From contig OX621241.1 of NCBI GenBank assembly GCA_951640165.1, positions 14,203,001-14,267,000 of the forward strand: a stretch of 64,000 nucleotides of DNA, written 5' to 3'. Positions 44,340-57,338 of the stretch are shown here, piece by piece. The notes under the pieces are model-generated. The model saw only the letters and a list, made by a program, of their open reading frames with translations, had not been told where the DNA came from and made no database searches. Numbering within the stretch: position 1 is the first letter of the stretch; the number at the start of each line of letters is the position of its first letter. The stretch comes from Pseudoips prasinana (Eukaryota; Arthropoda; Insecta; Lepidoptera; Nolidae). The translations under genes and the position numbers were made by a program.

Positions 44340-44499
44340 ATTTTCATAGATTTAATATCTATAACACCTTGCCCACGATATGCTTTATCTATATTTTGCA
44401 AAAGTAAATAAAAATTTATAAAAATTACAAATATACATGACTACTAAGTCCTTACTAAAATATATGAGTAAAGAAAAATGGGTTTTTTTCCAACACAGG

Positions 44500-44615
44500 G
44501 CATTTGGCCTGTGTGGACCTTTATGACCTAAATAGTTATTTGTGTGACCCACAAACAGTTGTTCTGAACCTGGATATATCTTGTGTCCGTCAATTAGATT
44601 TGAACCAAGAAACTC
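44500..44615 (+). repeat. tRNA-derived SINE (family S2), body only
   Basis: GTTATTTGTGTGACCCACAA, AGTTGTTCTGAACCTGG and GTGTCCGTCAATTAGA match the S2 body. The tRNA-like head is not recognisable. Confidence 0.55.
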
Positions 44616-45260
44616 ATTATCTTCGATTGTTAATACACCATGGTGCTAAAGATAATATATTTATTTCATAATATTTTTGCAACACATTGCTTTGCTAGGC
44701 ATTGCATTTCTTTCTATCATTGTTATTATGAAAAAGCGAGCGCATCTTCAGTTGTGTCGATTTACATTTACATGAAATACTGAGCGAAAATAAGACACAT
44801 TAAAACCTGTCAACATAATTGCCTCCGGTGCACGCATTATAAACAGTTTTGCTAATTTGACAGTATGCCCTGTTCTTTTCTTACGAGCTGTATTAGAGGG
44901 AGACGTAATGATATATTAAATTTTAATCGCCTAAAAGACAGAATCGCCAGCATGATGCAGGAAAAGTAACCACAAAATGCTGTTGCTCAATAAAAAATGT
45001 AACGTTTTGTAAGCTCATAGTGAATTTACAAGTAAATAGAAAAGATATCAATCTTCACAAAATCACGATTGTTGGAATTCTAGTCCCAGTCCACGTGTAG
45101 CACTCGACCGAAACGTAACCGAGGGCTGCGTGCGTACCGTGGCACCGTTTGGGTCACTGGGCAACCACTTGCACAATGCCTTACACAAAGTTACACGTTC
45201 TGAGATTAAACATTTTGAATCACAGTTATGATTCGGCAGTTTTGTGTTTGTGTTGTATGC

Positions 45261-45329
45261 AAGAATAACCGATGTTCAAAGGCGCGAACATGAAAGACAT
45301 GTTCGCGCCTTTGAACATCGGTTATTCTT
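45261..45329. repeat. Perfect 32-bp inverted repeat (69-bp hairpin)
   Basis: The arms 45261-45292 and 45298-45329 are exact reverse complements around a 5-base AAAGA loop. The left arm starts AAGAATAACCGATGTTC and contains GGCGCG. No flanking duplication is seen. The tiny loop and perfect arms point to a template-switch inverted duplication, though a hairpin RNA gene is not excluded. Confidence 0.95.
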
Positions 45330-45438
45330 AGTACATTTTATAAATACAGATATTTTAGATTAGAATTACGTGGAAGATATAACTAAGACCAATTTGATCG
45401 GTAGACATCAACTACCTTCTACCGACAATTATAATAAG

Positions 45439-45614
45439 ACTAGCTGTGCCCGCGGTTTTGCCCCAAACATTGTAGCCTATGTGTTATTATACCTATTATA
45501 CATATAAGCTAATATTACTACGAAGTTTCATCAAAATCCGTTCAGAAGTTTTCACGTGAAAGAGTAACAAACATCCATACTAACAAACTTTCGCATTTAT
45601 AATATTAGTAGGAT
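45439..45614 (+). repeat. RTE/SINE-type repeat, uninterrupted copy
   Basis: It opens ACTAGCTGTGCCCGCGGTTT, continues GTAGCCTATGTGTTATTATA, then AATATTACTACGAAGTTTCA, and ends TTATAATATTAGTAGGATTA. It serves as the empty-site reference for the copy split by a MITE at 35287. Confidence 0.75.
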
Positions 45615-45658
45615 TACCTAAAAGCGTTTTATTATTCTTTTTTATCTATGTAATTAAT

Positions 45659-45757
45659 AACAATCGCCAACCCGTCTGTCATGCATGGCAATTATGGCAT
45701 ATCCCCACATTCTTGGGGGTGGCTCTAATCCAAAAATGGACGCCATTTGGCGGACAC
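45659..45757 (+). pseudogene. LINE 3' end fragment (family Z)
   Basis: AACAATCGCCAACCCGTCTG, CAATTATGGCATATCCCC and GGACGCCATTTGGCGGACA match family Z. The trinucleotide tail is short. Confidence 0.55.
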
Positions 45758-47251
45758 GTTGAATAAATAACATAATTATATTGATTAGATAGATGGTGAA
45801 TAGGTGACCAAGTCTAAAATTTACTCTACATTTTATGTAAGTATCACTATTGAAGAATTATGTTGGTCTGACGTAAAGACGAAAGTGTTACCAACACGCA
45901 CAATCAACGAGATAAAAAATCTTATCTAGAATTTTCTGTACTACCTACAAGTACCTGCGTATGACTGGATTTATTCAACGTGACTCAAAACCACTATGAC
46001 ATGACATGACGAATCTGATAAATGCTAATGAACAAACCTTTTATGTTCATGCATCTGGATATTTACTTGCTGTTACTAAACGAAGACTGTTTCCTAATAT
46101 TTCGTCATATTTTCCTTCAATAACAATTTTATTGCACCTCACAAGGTAAAGAAGGTTAGAAGATGTATTTCGATAATTTCATATGCCTATATTATGCCTT
46201 CAGCAGTTTTGCTACAAATAATTTCTACAGTTATTTGTCCTCAATTCTTCTCATCAACTTATTGTTTGGCTTTGATTATTACTAATGTAATACTATTACT
46301 CACTATCCAAGTTACCTTTGTGTGATAAAAATCCAACATTTGCAACTAATCACCATTAGATAAACTGCAACAGAAATGATATTTTCTTTCCACTGCATAA
46401 GGGCATAGATAAACAGTTATTCCATACGAAACCGCTACGGTATCAAACATTAATTTACCAATTACCGCTTTACAGATGAACCTTCAAATCACTATTTCGT
46501 AACAACAACGCAACTACATTGCTAGATTCGGTATTGGATGCTCGTGCCCCCATTATTTCATAGATATTTACCGTTACATCGATAACTTGTGAAACTTGGC
46601 TAGTTCTTATGCTCTCATTTTGGTAGAATATTTTGCTTACACGAGCATGAACGTAAATGGTAGTATCTTTACTGGTTGGTTATTTCGTAATTCTGAACAT
46701 TATTTTCTTAATCTAAATAGCGGTTTGGGTCATTTGACGGTTTGGATAACGACGTTCTCTTATATTTTAAATATTTTATCAATGATACATTGACTACGTA
46801 CATGATACGTACTAGCAATTTTTATGATTTTTAACGATTATGAATAATCGTTAAAAATATTTTTATGATTTTCTGCAAACCTTATTACTTCTTTTAGGCT
46901 CAAGGTAACGTTTACAGATTTAGCGAGCCCAACCTTTTTCCTCTTCAGCTTCACAGGAAAGATATTTAGGTCAAGAACTGCTATTAATAATAACTTGCTA
47001 AGTGCCATAACAAAGTCTATTACTATATTATAGAGGTACGATAACAAGCCGATGTTTCGTTTTAATTACAGAAATATCTTATTTCAATACTAATGAACTC
47101 GTAAAACTTTTATAGAGTTAAATGTCAGAAGTGTCAGAACACCCGGGAATTGTCCTGTCATCCATGTTCGGAATAATAGTTATATTAAGTATTTTGAAGC
47201 TTTTATATATATAAGTATACTATCTACTTAAGTAGATAAATGCTGCTGTGC
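45758..47251. other. 1.5-kb spacer with one short hairpin
   Basis: AT-rich. ATTTTTAACGATTA at 46827-46840 pairs perfectly with TAATCGTTAAAAAT at 46845-46858 around TGAA. No gene is supported. Confidence 0.45.
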
Positions 47252-47444
47252 GGTGAAGGCATAGAATATCATCAGAATCGACGTCATCATAATCAGAAAT
47301 CGATCTAGGGAACACCTATCAGAGAACGGGCAGCTGCGTTTTTCAGTGAACTATGACCATCAAACTGTGATCGCCAACCCGTCTGACAAGCGTGGCGATG
47401 GTGAACAGTGAACGTACTTTGGCTGACATGATGAAGAAGATAAG
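47252..47444 (+). pseudogene. LINE 3' end fragment (family Z), internally deleted
   Basis: GCATAGAATATCATCAGAAT, CGGGCAGCTGCGTTTTTCAG and GATCGCCAACCCGTCTGACA match family Z. Relative to 43379-43587, the stretch between GTGGCGAT and the GTACTTTGGCTGACATGATG end is shortened. Confidence 0.65.
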
Positions 47445-48409
47445 TTTAGTCTTGAATTATCAGAAACCTGCATACGTAACTGATAATTGATAGCAGAACA
47501 TTTCAAATCTTGTCTGGATTAACTGAGGAACTGTATGTCTATAATTTTGTTAGCTCGTTAGCTGGGTTTCTACGTGCTTCCTCTTTAATAGATATAAGTA
47601 CTTACCTTCTCACCTTTGTTGGTCTAGTTCTTAGGAACACTAGTGGTAAACATATGCATTGCGCTCTTGATGTAATATTTGTTCGTGAACCTGCCTATTT
47701 ATTGCGTCAATCGTTGTAATTATGACCCGTTATACTTCGGCGTATCGTAATTTTGGATTATATCTGTACGTTTGCGTAATGATCAGGAAACTGGGTAGAC
47801 TTTCTATTTTGACGATTTGCAATCTTTCAAATTCTCAGAATATGTTTTTTTATATTAATTTCTTGAAGATGTAACTAAATTACTAATATTAAAAAGAAAA
47901 CTATTTTTTTTATTACGTATAATATAGTGTTTTTACGAACACGAGTGTATTCGTAGATATTTTACCCTGATTTTGTATGGACCTTTAAAACTAAAAATGT
48001 TTTCAATGTTACAATCTTAATAATTAAATAACTATGTAAGTTCTTGCGTGTAATCACTTTATATTTACGTATTGTCTCAAAATGATGTACGTAATCACAC
48101 GCAATTCATTACAGCAAGTAAACATTGGTAACCTCGAGATAACTCTGGATTGTGGAAAAGTCTTCAACGATAGGCGAATGTCGCCAACCTCTGATTGGCC
48201 GCTCATTATTCTCCTTTTACCTATTGGCCGTCAATCATTCAGAATCGTAATAAATAACATACAATTTCATTTTATAGCTTTAAAATATACCTAATATTTC
48301 ATAGCAACAACATTGGCACTCCACTCCATTGTGGTGGTGGTCTGTTATTCGAAAAGTTAACCATTTCGTATTTTGGAAGATTAAACAAATCGAAATGTCA
48401 TTTTATAAT
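47445..48409. other. Spacer, nothing recognised
   Basis: Frames at 47510-47719 and 48082-48294 are short and without known domains. Confidence 0.4.
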
Positions 48410-48480
48410 AATGATATCCTGAGACATTATTTACACACTGCCATCTGATCCCAAACTAAGCAGAGCTTAGTTAGTTTCTT
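48410..48480 (-). repeat. tRNA-derived SINE (family S1), 3' tail only
   Basis: On the minus strand, GCTCTGCTTAGTTTGGGATC, AGATGGCAGTGTGTAAATAA and TGTCTCAGGATATC are the S1 tail. The head and body are absent. Confidence 0.65.
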
Positions 48481-50261
48481 TTGTTAATACATAATTACGT
48501 ATATTATTTTACTATAGATCATATAAAGAGCTTCATAATTAATTGGTTAACTGATTAATTGACAATCTCTTGGTAGTCAATAAACTGTGTTTCAACTCAT
48601 CTAAAATGTGTCTCTTCATAAGTAATTTGATAGAAACAATTATTTTTGTGAAGTTATTTTTATTTTAAAAGCGGGGCAACAAATCATGAGATTTACCAAT
48701 ATGCCAAAACAAATTAATATTAGTTATATTCACGAGTACTTGCCATTAATTAATACATGTCTAAATACTTACCTTCTTGAAGTCAGTTGATGTGCAATTA
48801 AATAATATCATACTAAGCTCGATCAAGTCGTAGATGAAGTAATGTTGTTACAACGATAACCATGAAGAGGAAGAATATGAATAAGATGTAATCTCTGGTA
48901 AACAACTAAATAAATATAATATTAGTAGTCACCTACAAGCATATATACATATATTTTGCCAGAAACTAGTGCATCTTTAAATACGGAATTATAATACATA
49001 TATCCACATTTAAAAATAAAACAACAAAACGCAACAATAAAAAGAGGTTTTAAAAACTTGTTATCAAAACAAAAGGTTTATAATAAGCAAGAAAAATGAT
49101 GCCTACGTCACATAAAAATACATTGCGAAAATGTTGTCTGTGTAATAGACGAGCTAACTGAAACTATTTATAAATTCCATCCAGGTGCGGCGGTATTGCA
49201 GGTGTCACATTGTCCGCAACTCCGTATGAAGTTTGCATAAAAACACAGTTGCGCTCAGCTAGCCTGCAACATACATGGCTTGTGTATTTTATAGCTTGTT
49301 TACGACACTGAACCTATAATTCATATAAGTTTGATGGAGTTTCTCTACTGTACTGGGAATACGATTATAAAACTCTATGAATTAACTAATCTGCACATAG
49401 CTTCTTATTTAGAACGTAGATCAAATTAGACCTTATATATGCGTACATTTAAAGCTGACACCTGAATTAATTCGCACAAGGAAATAAGCAATACAGCTGC
49501 TTCCGCGTGCGATTTTTAAAGGACTATTTAATAATGCTGAGATAATATGGATGCAGATACTATATAGGAACACGCTAACGAATTTGTCATAGTATTCAAG
49601 GTTTTCAATCGCGTTTAATGTCCGATGGCCTACAGTATTTGAACGATCAAACGGTACCCCGCTTCCTCCGTCGCCTACACTTGAAATTAACCTTCACGTT
49701 AATTGTTGCTTCTCATTGTCAGATAATGTTTTGATGCTCGAGCTTCATTGTTCTAAACTTGAATCATCAAGTCGTCATTATTTTCGGGGATTTAGACTTT
49801 ATGTGTTAAGGAAATGTGAACACAATAAGCGTTGTTCACATTTGGAATGATACCGCTACGCGCTGTCATTATGTTAAAAAACCCTAATAGTAGGTACATA
49901 ATTTGATCTGCGGCTAGATAGTCATTGTGAGCCGTTTTTTGTAAGTCGCAAATTTCGGCAGTTGTGTATCTAATGTTGAATCGACAGACTCGGTCAAAAA
50001 ACCGCATTAAGAAACTAAATCGAATCACGTCGAGTTGATTGGTTTTACGATAAACACAATGTTTGTTTCAGTCAAATATTTCAAATATTTTTTATTATTA
50101 GTTATTGTTTTATTTGATTTATATTTTCGATCAACAATTTTTAATAAGTAAGTTCTCTCATTGCCTATTCTAGGTACTTTTATATAGAGGGTAACCGTTA
50201 AAGAGAATTAATGAATAAGTATTGAATAGTCTCAGTGCTTCTTGCTTGTTGAACTATCACT
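48481..50261. other. 1.8-kb AT-rich spacer, nothing recognised
   Basis: No repeat or exon was recognised. The minus-strand frame at 49792-50028 has no known domain. Confidence 0.4.
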
Positions 50262-50340
50262 AACGTTGGTAAGCCATGTCAGAGGCGTTTAAACAACAGA
50301 GTCTGACACCAAAGTTACCACTGTCTATATGATAAAGAAA
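50262..50340 (+). repeat. Interspersed repeat X, copy 4 (3' part)
   Basis: GGTAAGCCATGTCAGAGGCG, GTCTGACACCAAAGTTACCA and TATATGATAAAGAAAATAAA match the end of copy 1 (277-352) and show an A-rich tail. Confidence 0.55.
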
Positions 50341-51785
50341 ATAAAAGTTCGTATATTTTTGAAAAGAACAGAAGAATCTACTACAGATTTCGTAGCACAA
50401 CTGCAAACACGATTTGGCATTTCATCGGGGCTTGTATGAAATTGATATAGTTCGCATATGAATCATAGACAGGAGAGCATTATATAGCTGTATAGTATAA
50501 AATAATTGCAAACATGAATTAGTTGGATCGCAGCAGGCGAACAAACAATCGTGTTTATCAGATGGCGACGATGTGCCTGAGATAGCGCGGTCTAAGTAGA
50601 CCAAGGGCAGTGGACTCAGATAACACAAGGTTGTCGCAGTTTGCAGTTCGAGTACCTACTGCCTATACTAATGTTGAATTAGACTTGTTATGTAAAATAG
50701 TGCTATGGAATTACGCACGTAACGGTAAAACTATTCATTACCCACAGTATGTAGCTAATGTTCATTCGTTCGTTTGATCAAGAATTATTCAATTATATAG
50801 AATCTAACTCATGTATATGATGTGGTACAGATAAACCTTAATTTTTACTTAAAACTATATATAGATGTCACAAAGCCAAGGTCCCTTTGCAGATTAGGTT
50901 TCAGAAGAAGTTATTTAACAAGCTTTTTGATGTAAACTTGCTCAACTTTAGAATATAATTATATCAGCTGAATTATATATAACATATTATATTTCAAATA
51001 AGCAGGCAGGACTATGTTGGGTAAGCTCCTTATCTCCAACATAAAATCACTTGTTGAAATATAAACGTAACTGCTGATGATTAATTGCTTTGTTTATAAT
51101 TTTGTAAGAAATTCTGTAAATAGACGAGACGTTTATTATCTTTTTATAAGGTACATTAACCTAGGCATCGTTGTTTAAAACAGTATAGGTCAAAATAATC
51201 AATATACTTATTACATTTGTTGTTATTGATAACTGCATAAAAGTTAATGGACTGAATCGGTGCGAATAAAATCACAAAATGAAACCTATTAAAACGAAAC
51301 ATTAGTAATGCAATTTGAAACCGGCTGTACCAACAGTTATTAAAGAAGCAAAATATTCAACGTTTAAAAATGAAGACATAAATGATTGATGGTATCATTT
51401 AAATACATAAATATAACGTAATCTTGTTGGTAAGGTTATTTTGACAGTAAAGGACACAGTTGAATGGTTGATCAAGTTATAATTGTGAAGACGTGACATT
51501 TTGTTTTACACAAGTTGTATTTTACTGCACTAATAGCATATTTATCATTCTGTTACATGAAATTCCACAAGTTATGCATTATTAATAGGTTAAAGGTACT
51601 CGAACTTAAATAAATTGGTACCAGTTCACATAACTTTAATTTTCTAAATAAAAAACAAAGTAAAAAAGCCATATGATTCGGAAAGCACAATCTCAATCTA
51701 TACTGCCCGCAATAAGAAGGCCATCGATAACAAATGCATATTATTTGTTTTTATATTCCTTTATACCTATTGAGGTCACACAGAA
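50341..51785. other. Spacer, nothing recognised
   Basis: AT-rich. The minus-strand frame 50422-50628 has no known domain. Confidence 0.4.
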
Positions 51786-51977
51786 GTGATAAAAATTATC
51801 ATGGCCTTAAGTGGATGCGGAAGAAATCAATCCATTATAACTTCTCCAAATTACAGAGGCACTTATCTGAGCATTATCGATATGTATGTGCGGTCACAAT
51901 TTTTTGTCAGTTTAACTTTTGGTAAACAAGCCGTCGAAAAGAACTTCAAGGTTGACCTCGTAGATAAGACACGATAA
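51786..51977 (+). other. Open frame with weak resemblance to a CUB domain start
   Basis: The 63-codon frame contains SGCGRNQSIITSPNYRGTYL and later FVSLTFGKQ. CUB domains often begin with a Cys-Gly pair, have a SPNYP motif and later a hydrophobic LTF stretch. However, the second cysteine and the usual aromatic residues are not seen, and no second exon was found. It could be a decayed exon or chance. Confidence 0.2.
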
Positions 51978-52599
51978 TTTGGGACATAACTTTATGTACC
52001 TATACGAACGAAAGGATATTTTTAACATGTCTGACTGATACTGGAAACTTCTGAATGCATTAAGAGTTTACGAAGGAAAAGCATTCTAGTGACGATAAAA
52101 TAGGTTGATAGGAGATTTATTGTGGCAGATTGGTCTTCCTATCGTTGGAGCAATGGGGCCATTCGTCAGGTTGAGTGTACTGGCATAAATAAAAGGCGAG
52201 GCCAATGCAGCACCAGAATAGCGGCGAGATGGAGTGCGCTTGATAGAATAATGTGTCCTCGACAGCCTTGCCCTCGTTCCGCGGCCTAGTTACCGCCTCC
52301 TGAGCAGGATGCGCTTTTTAACGACTTGTTGGAGTGATTGACTTTAGTGACACTAGCGTCCAATTTGCACTTCGAAGAACGGTGTAGCAATTTACCTTCA
52401 TAATAAGAATAAATTACTCTTAAATCATCTATGTCATCGTCATTTGCTGGATTCATGAGCCTATGCCTATTTCAGTTTTTCCTGTTCCTGGCCATTTTAT
52501 CAACATTTTTGTTAATGAAGGCGACTAAAGGCGAATAATAGTGAAAACTATTTATGTATCAGTTGATCAGATTTAATTCAACAGGACTGTCATTTGTCT

Positions 52600-52770
52600 G
52601 CTACACATAATGATGACGTGAGGGAACCCGTGGGCGCTTATCGGGCTGGTCAGTGGAAGTCGGCCAGCGACGCTGCGAGAAGTGCACGGCACATGGGCCG
52701 GCGTTGACTCACGTTGCATGCGACGGGTCAAGGCTGCGCAAACGTCGCCCCGACTATTCTGGCCCGGTTT
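52600..52770. other. GC-rich block
   Basis: The composition is strongly GC- and CpG-rich compared with flanks. A minus-strand ATG frame of 87 codons (52573-52836) runs through it with no recognisable domain. It could be a promoter-like island, an exon or a GC-rich repeat. Confidence 0.35.
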
Positions 52771-55349
52771 TATTCGAAGTTCAATATCGTCACCCAAATT
52801 TGTCGCTGTACGCTTTGTTTGTTGATTAAGATTCACATTTTTCTATTTCTGCTGGAATGACTTACGTTTAACGCAGCAACGTTTTTTGTTATATACAACA
52901 CAATGCGGCAATTACTTATATGGTTTTGAGTAATACAAATTTGTCCCGTGGGGCGTTGGGTCAGGCAAATGTTGCCAATGTTGGCAGCTAACCGCCTAAT
53001 GAATTAAACAACACCATACCTAACCAAAGGAAAGATCAATCAGATGGGATTGGTACGAGTGAATAGAATAGCGTTGCGTTATGCATGATTAAAAACAAAC
53101 TTAAAATATAGGTACTTTATGATACATATATATACGCTGTAACAAGTCGATGATGTTTAATGTTAATGTTACTGCTACTTGACATGGCATAGCTCCTACT
53201 CGTTGCTATATTGAAGGTCTTCTTATCAGGTCGTCTTATCAAAAACAGTTTTGTGGATTCCATATACTTCGCCATAAAATAACAGTAATGGGTGCTTGAA
53301 CAACGTAAAAACTAATATTTATTTAGTTAACAATCACTTCCGTGGTAATACTTAGGTATTATGTATGTACCTACCTGTGCCATAATTCACATAAACGACT
53401 CTTGAACAAAAGGTTATAAAATGGACGTCCGTTGGCAGGTGGGTACAATTTAACTGCTTTTAAATCTATACTTCTTAATAATAATATCTTTGTATGTGTT
53501 CTTTGTGCCATTTATTATAGAAATTGTGATGTTGGTATGGTTGTTTTAAAGCTGACCTATCTTGCCACTAGAAGGCAATTTATGATTACCGTGACCTAGT
53601 TCCATCCCCTCTGATTCTAAGTGTCTGGTCCGGACTGCGGCAATTCGCTAGCTGATTTATGTAGGTAAGCGATTTCATATGACCGGCCTATTTTGCAAAA
53701 GATTTCTTGTGGTGATATATGTGGGATACAATAATCTGGATTGCATTTGTCAGTTCAGTATAGTTGTTGTGAGACATGGCGTTAATTGGAGTGAACTGAG
53801 AGATGCACTGGGGAAGGATTTCTGATAAGCTTTATAAATTGTTCTCATATTTAAAAAGATATGAATCTTCTTTTTACGTTTGGTATTTTTACATTTATAG
53901 TGAGGAGTTAAATTTCTGATTTATTACATGCTTCACGTGGACAACTGCCTAGATATTGTGTTTTATAATATGATTTAAAATCTTGAAATGGTTCTTATCT
54001 GAACAATATAATGTTTTGCTGTCAATATAATATTTTATTACTATCATTATAAAAAAATAAGATAATACCTACCTCTTATAATGTTCCCCATATTTATGCG
54101 ATTCTAATTAATAATCAAAACCACTGTAGGTTTTTTAGGTAGTTTTTCGGGAAAATATACATATGAAGTTTGCAATTCATATTCCAAAAAAGACGACAGA
54201 ACCAGACCTCTAGTTCTAACTTACGTTAACTAAATAACAAATTATCATATTAAATTCATTGTCGTGGAATTAATGTAAGTAAGTATTGCAACATTACGTA
54301 AGACGTAGTGTATCGACAAGCACTTAGTTATCGCATCAAGGCCGCAGGACTTGTTAATGACATGCTCATGAGGCTCTGTCGTCATCACACTCATGTTACC
54401 TGTCCTGTGCATTCCGTAGATAATGCTAATGTTTACCCGCGATTAGGCTGACTTTGGAACTCATAAAAATGTTTTAAAAATAAAATACCCACTTCAAAAA
54501 CAACTTTGAAGTATACTATTATTGTTTAAAAAAATGTGCAAACGAAATCAACTTTTCACTTTGACATGTCAAAAAGAAATTTATAAAATCCATTCGTAAA
54601 GAACGGAGAAATTGTGTCAAATTAATAACCCCCTTTTTTAAATTTAAACAAAATAGGGCTTATGTTGAAAAATATAACATGATTTGATGAGATGACATTC
54701 GGTTGAGATCAATTCAAATCTACCCAAACTTATACATCGAAACCATTGACCTATATGTATTCTACTAGACGCGCAATCCCATATTGAGAATTTGCTCACC
54801 GAGTTGCAGCGCGGGCGCTCCTCACCTCGCGCACAGCCGGACTGGGACAGAGTTTTTCTTCGAAACAGCGTATAAGTCAATGATCGAAACTCATAAATTT
54901 TGACAGACAGAAAGAAATTCGAAAAAATGCACTAAATCCATCAGCAAAATTAATGAAAATAAATTCCCACGTAGTCACCATTCCCCAAATTAAATCCAAA
55001 GATGAAAGAAAAGCGGCTTATTTGCGGGTAAACAACAGATTTATACATTTACACGAATGCAAAAATACTTGAAGTACCTACCAATAATGGCGTACTTGCG
55101 ATGAGCGTGATTTATTATACTTACGAGTATGTTCTGTTCCGCCCACGATTCGTTAACTCATACGTCATTCTAAAGATTCAGAAACGAGATTTTAATGATT
55201 CGTTTTTTGCAGTAATGTTAAATATTAGACAATAGAATAAGAGTGCGCTGTGGTGTGAAATAGGATAGTCAAGATTGAAAAAAGTATGCATAGGTTTTCA
55301 TTCTGTCTAACTATGGTTTGAGCACTTAGACAGGTTGAATTGAAGAAGA
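52771..55349. other. 2.6-kb AT-rich spacer, nothing recognised
   Basis: No supported gene or repeat. The minus-strand 78-codon frame at 54644-54880 has no known domain. Confidence 0.4.
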
Positions 55350-55414
55350 TTGACAGAAGAAGTATACCTGGCCTGTGTGAATGGTATAACCAGAAGTAGA
55401 AGACTTCGTCGAAA

Positions 55415-55467
55415 ATTCTCTGACCAATCTGACCATGTTGTAAACATCTACGACTTGGTCAGAGAAT
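55415..55467. repeat. 13-bp perfect inverted repeat with 27-bp spacer
   Basis: ATTCTCTGACCAA at 55415-55427 pairs with TTGGTCAGAGAAT at 55455-55467. It lies within a 72-codon frame (55350-55568, TTG start) that has a charged composition and no known domain. Confidence 0.6.
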
Positions 55468-55568
55468 GTTGGTCAAAAAACTTGGAAAAGGCCACGTCCA
55501 AAGTGGCCGAAACAGGCAAGCAACAGTGTGAAGAATATAATGAGAGTAAACAAGACGAAACGGTGTGA

Positions 55569-57166
55569 AAGCGTCGAAATTCGAATCCACGCTAGCTAGC
55601 ATGACGAGGAAAACTTAACAGTTGTCTCTACAGCGACGGACCAGTCCCTATGCCCGCAGCCGTGTGTCGTTCAGTGATTTAATTGGTCGAACGCTTTAGA
55701 GAGACTCTAGACTTCGTCACTATGCCAGTTGTGCTGTTACAAAATTAATGATAGGCCACTCTACCAACAAGGCCGTTAACAAAGTGATTTACAAGGTTGG
55801 TAATAATAACACGCGGAGACGTTTTAGATTTAGAAAATAAAAATTGTTCACCCTATAATCCAGGATACATTTTTTCCAATTGACAATTCTATACCGAGCT
55901 ACGCTCTATAACTTAAAATCACTTATTATTTATTAGTTCGAGAGATACAGAGACCAGCAGCTATTGTGTTTGCCATTCAAAAATAAATTATTGATTTTTT
56001 TACAGGAATAAAGGAAATAACTTTCTAGGGTATGACGTGTTGAGTGAAATGTGTAACGGTTATGCATCAGTGCCAGAAAAATTGAGTTTTGCATCATCTG
56101 CATGTGTTCAATGATAAAATAAACCTACAACGTTGCAAGTCACGAAGTCAACTGTGGTCAGGTGCCTCGTGACACAACATTGTTCTGTTAGCAACCTAGT
56201 AATGATGCATTTATTTTGAGTACACCTATATGGATTGAGTCAAGACGCTGAAAACACCATAATAGTATCCTACTAGCCTCGCCCGTATGAACTTGTATTA
56301 TGGTATGGGTTAAAATAGAGTGAACAGAAAACTATCTAAAAATTTGCAATTCCAAGAAAAATATCATCTTTATGGCAAATTTAATATTTTTTGAGATAAC
56401 ATTATGATTTTGTTATCGAGCGAAAAAGGAACTATTTTTAAGTTGAATCGTGTTGAGAATATAGTCAAATTTGATGATTTTAAGAAGATAAACCGTAGTA
56501 AAGTTAAAAATTTGCTGATTTGGCTTATGCCGTAATCCTAGAAGTTTAACAGTATCTTGATTAAAATGATTCCTTAAGGTATTATGTTAGACTGGATTTT
56601 CTGCGCTCCCGCATATAGTTAAAGGCAAACTTAAATAAACTCTCTCTATCGAGAAGTTATAATATACTAGACTGTTGGAATAAGACTGAAGATAACTAAT
56701 CACTAAATAAACTTGCTTCAAATCAATGTGATTTCGATTTATATGTGTACTTGCCAACATTAGCTATCGATATATTTTTTGATGAATAACATGCCGATTA
56801 CTCTTGCCAAACAAGCAGCGAACAAGAGATATATTTATACTGATTCAGTATTTGTAGATAAGTACGCTAAATTGGCATACTTGTGTATCTCTCAGAAATG
56901 GACATCTATTTCGGTAATCCGAATCAAAACCAGACCATGCTTTATCCCGTTGACTGAAATAATGATGTTAAATATATGCCACTTTAGATACAGTACGAAA
57001 ATAGAGAACTAGAGGGTAGCCCACCCTCTTTTCAAGCAGTATGTTACTAAAAATAGAAATATGTGAAGTGAAGAATGCGTTACTTAGGGAATTTTAAACA
57101 TGTTAAGTTTTGTTTTAATTTCAAGATAGAACTAAGGAGAAAGAAATAGTAATATCACACTTATCA
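55569..57166. other. 1.6-kb AT-rich spacer, nothing recognised
   Basis: No repeat or coding signal. The frame at 56779-57012 has no known domain. Confidence 0.4.
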
Positions 57167-57338
57167 CACTAATATTATAAAGGCGAAAGTTTGTGAGTAT
57201 GTTTGTTACTTCATCACGTCTAAACGGCTGGATCGATTTTAATAAAATTCGGTATGGAGTTAGCTAACACCCTGGATTAACACATAGGGTATCATTTATA
57301 AAGTTTAACGCGGGTAAAACTGCGGAGCACAGCTAGTT
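57167..57338 (-). repeat. RTE/SINE-type repeat, minus strand
   Basis: On the plus strand it starts CACTAATATTATAAAGGCGA and contains CACGTCTAAACGGCTGGATC and AACACCCTGGATTAACACAT. It ends GCGGAGCACAGCTAGT. Closest relative is 37621-37798. Confidence 0.75.
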
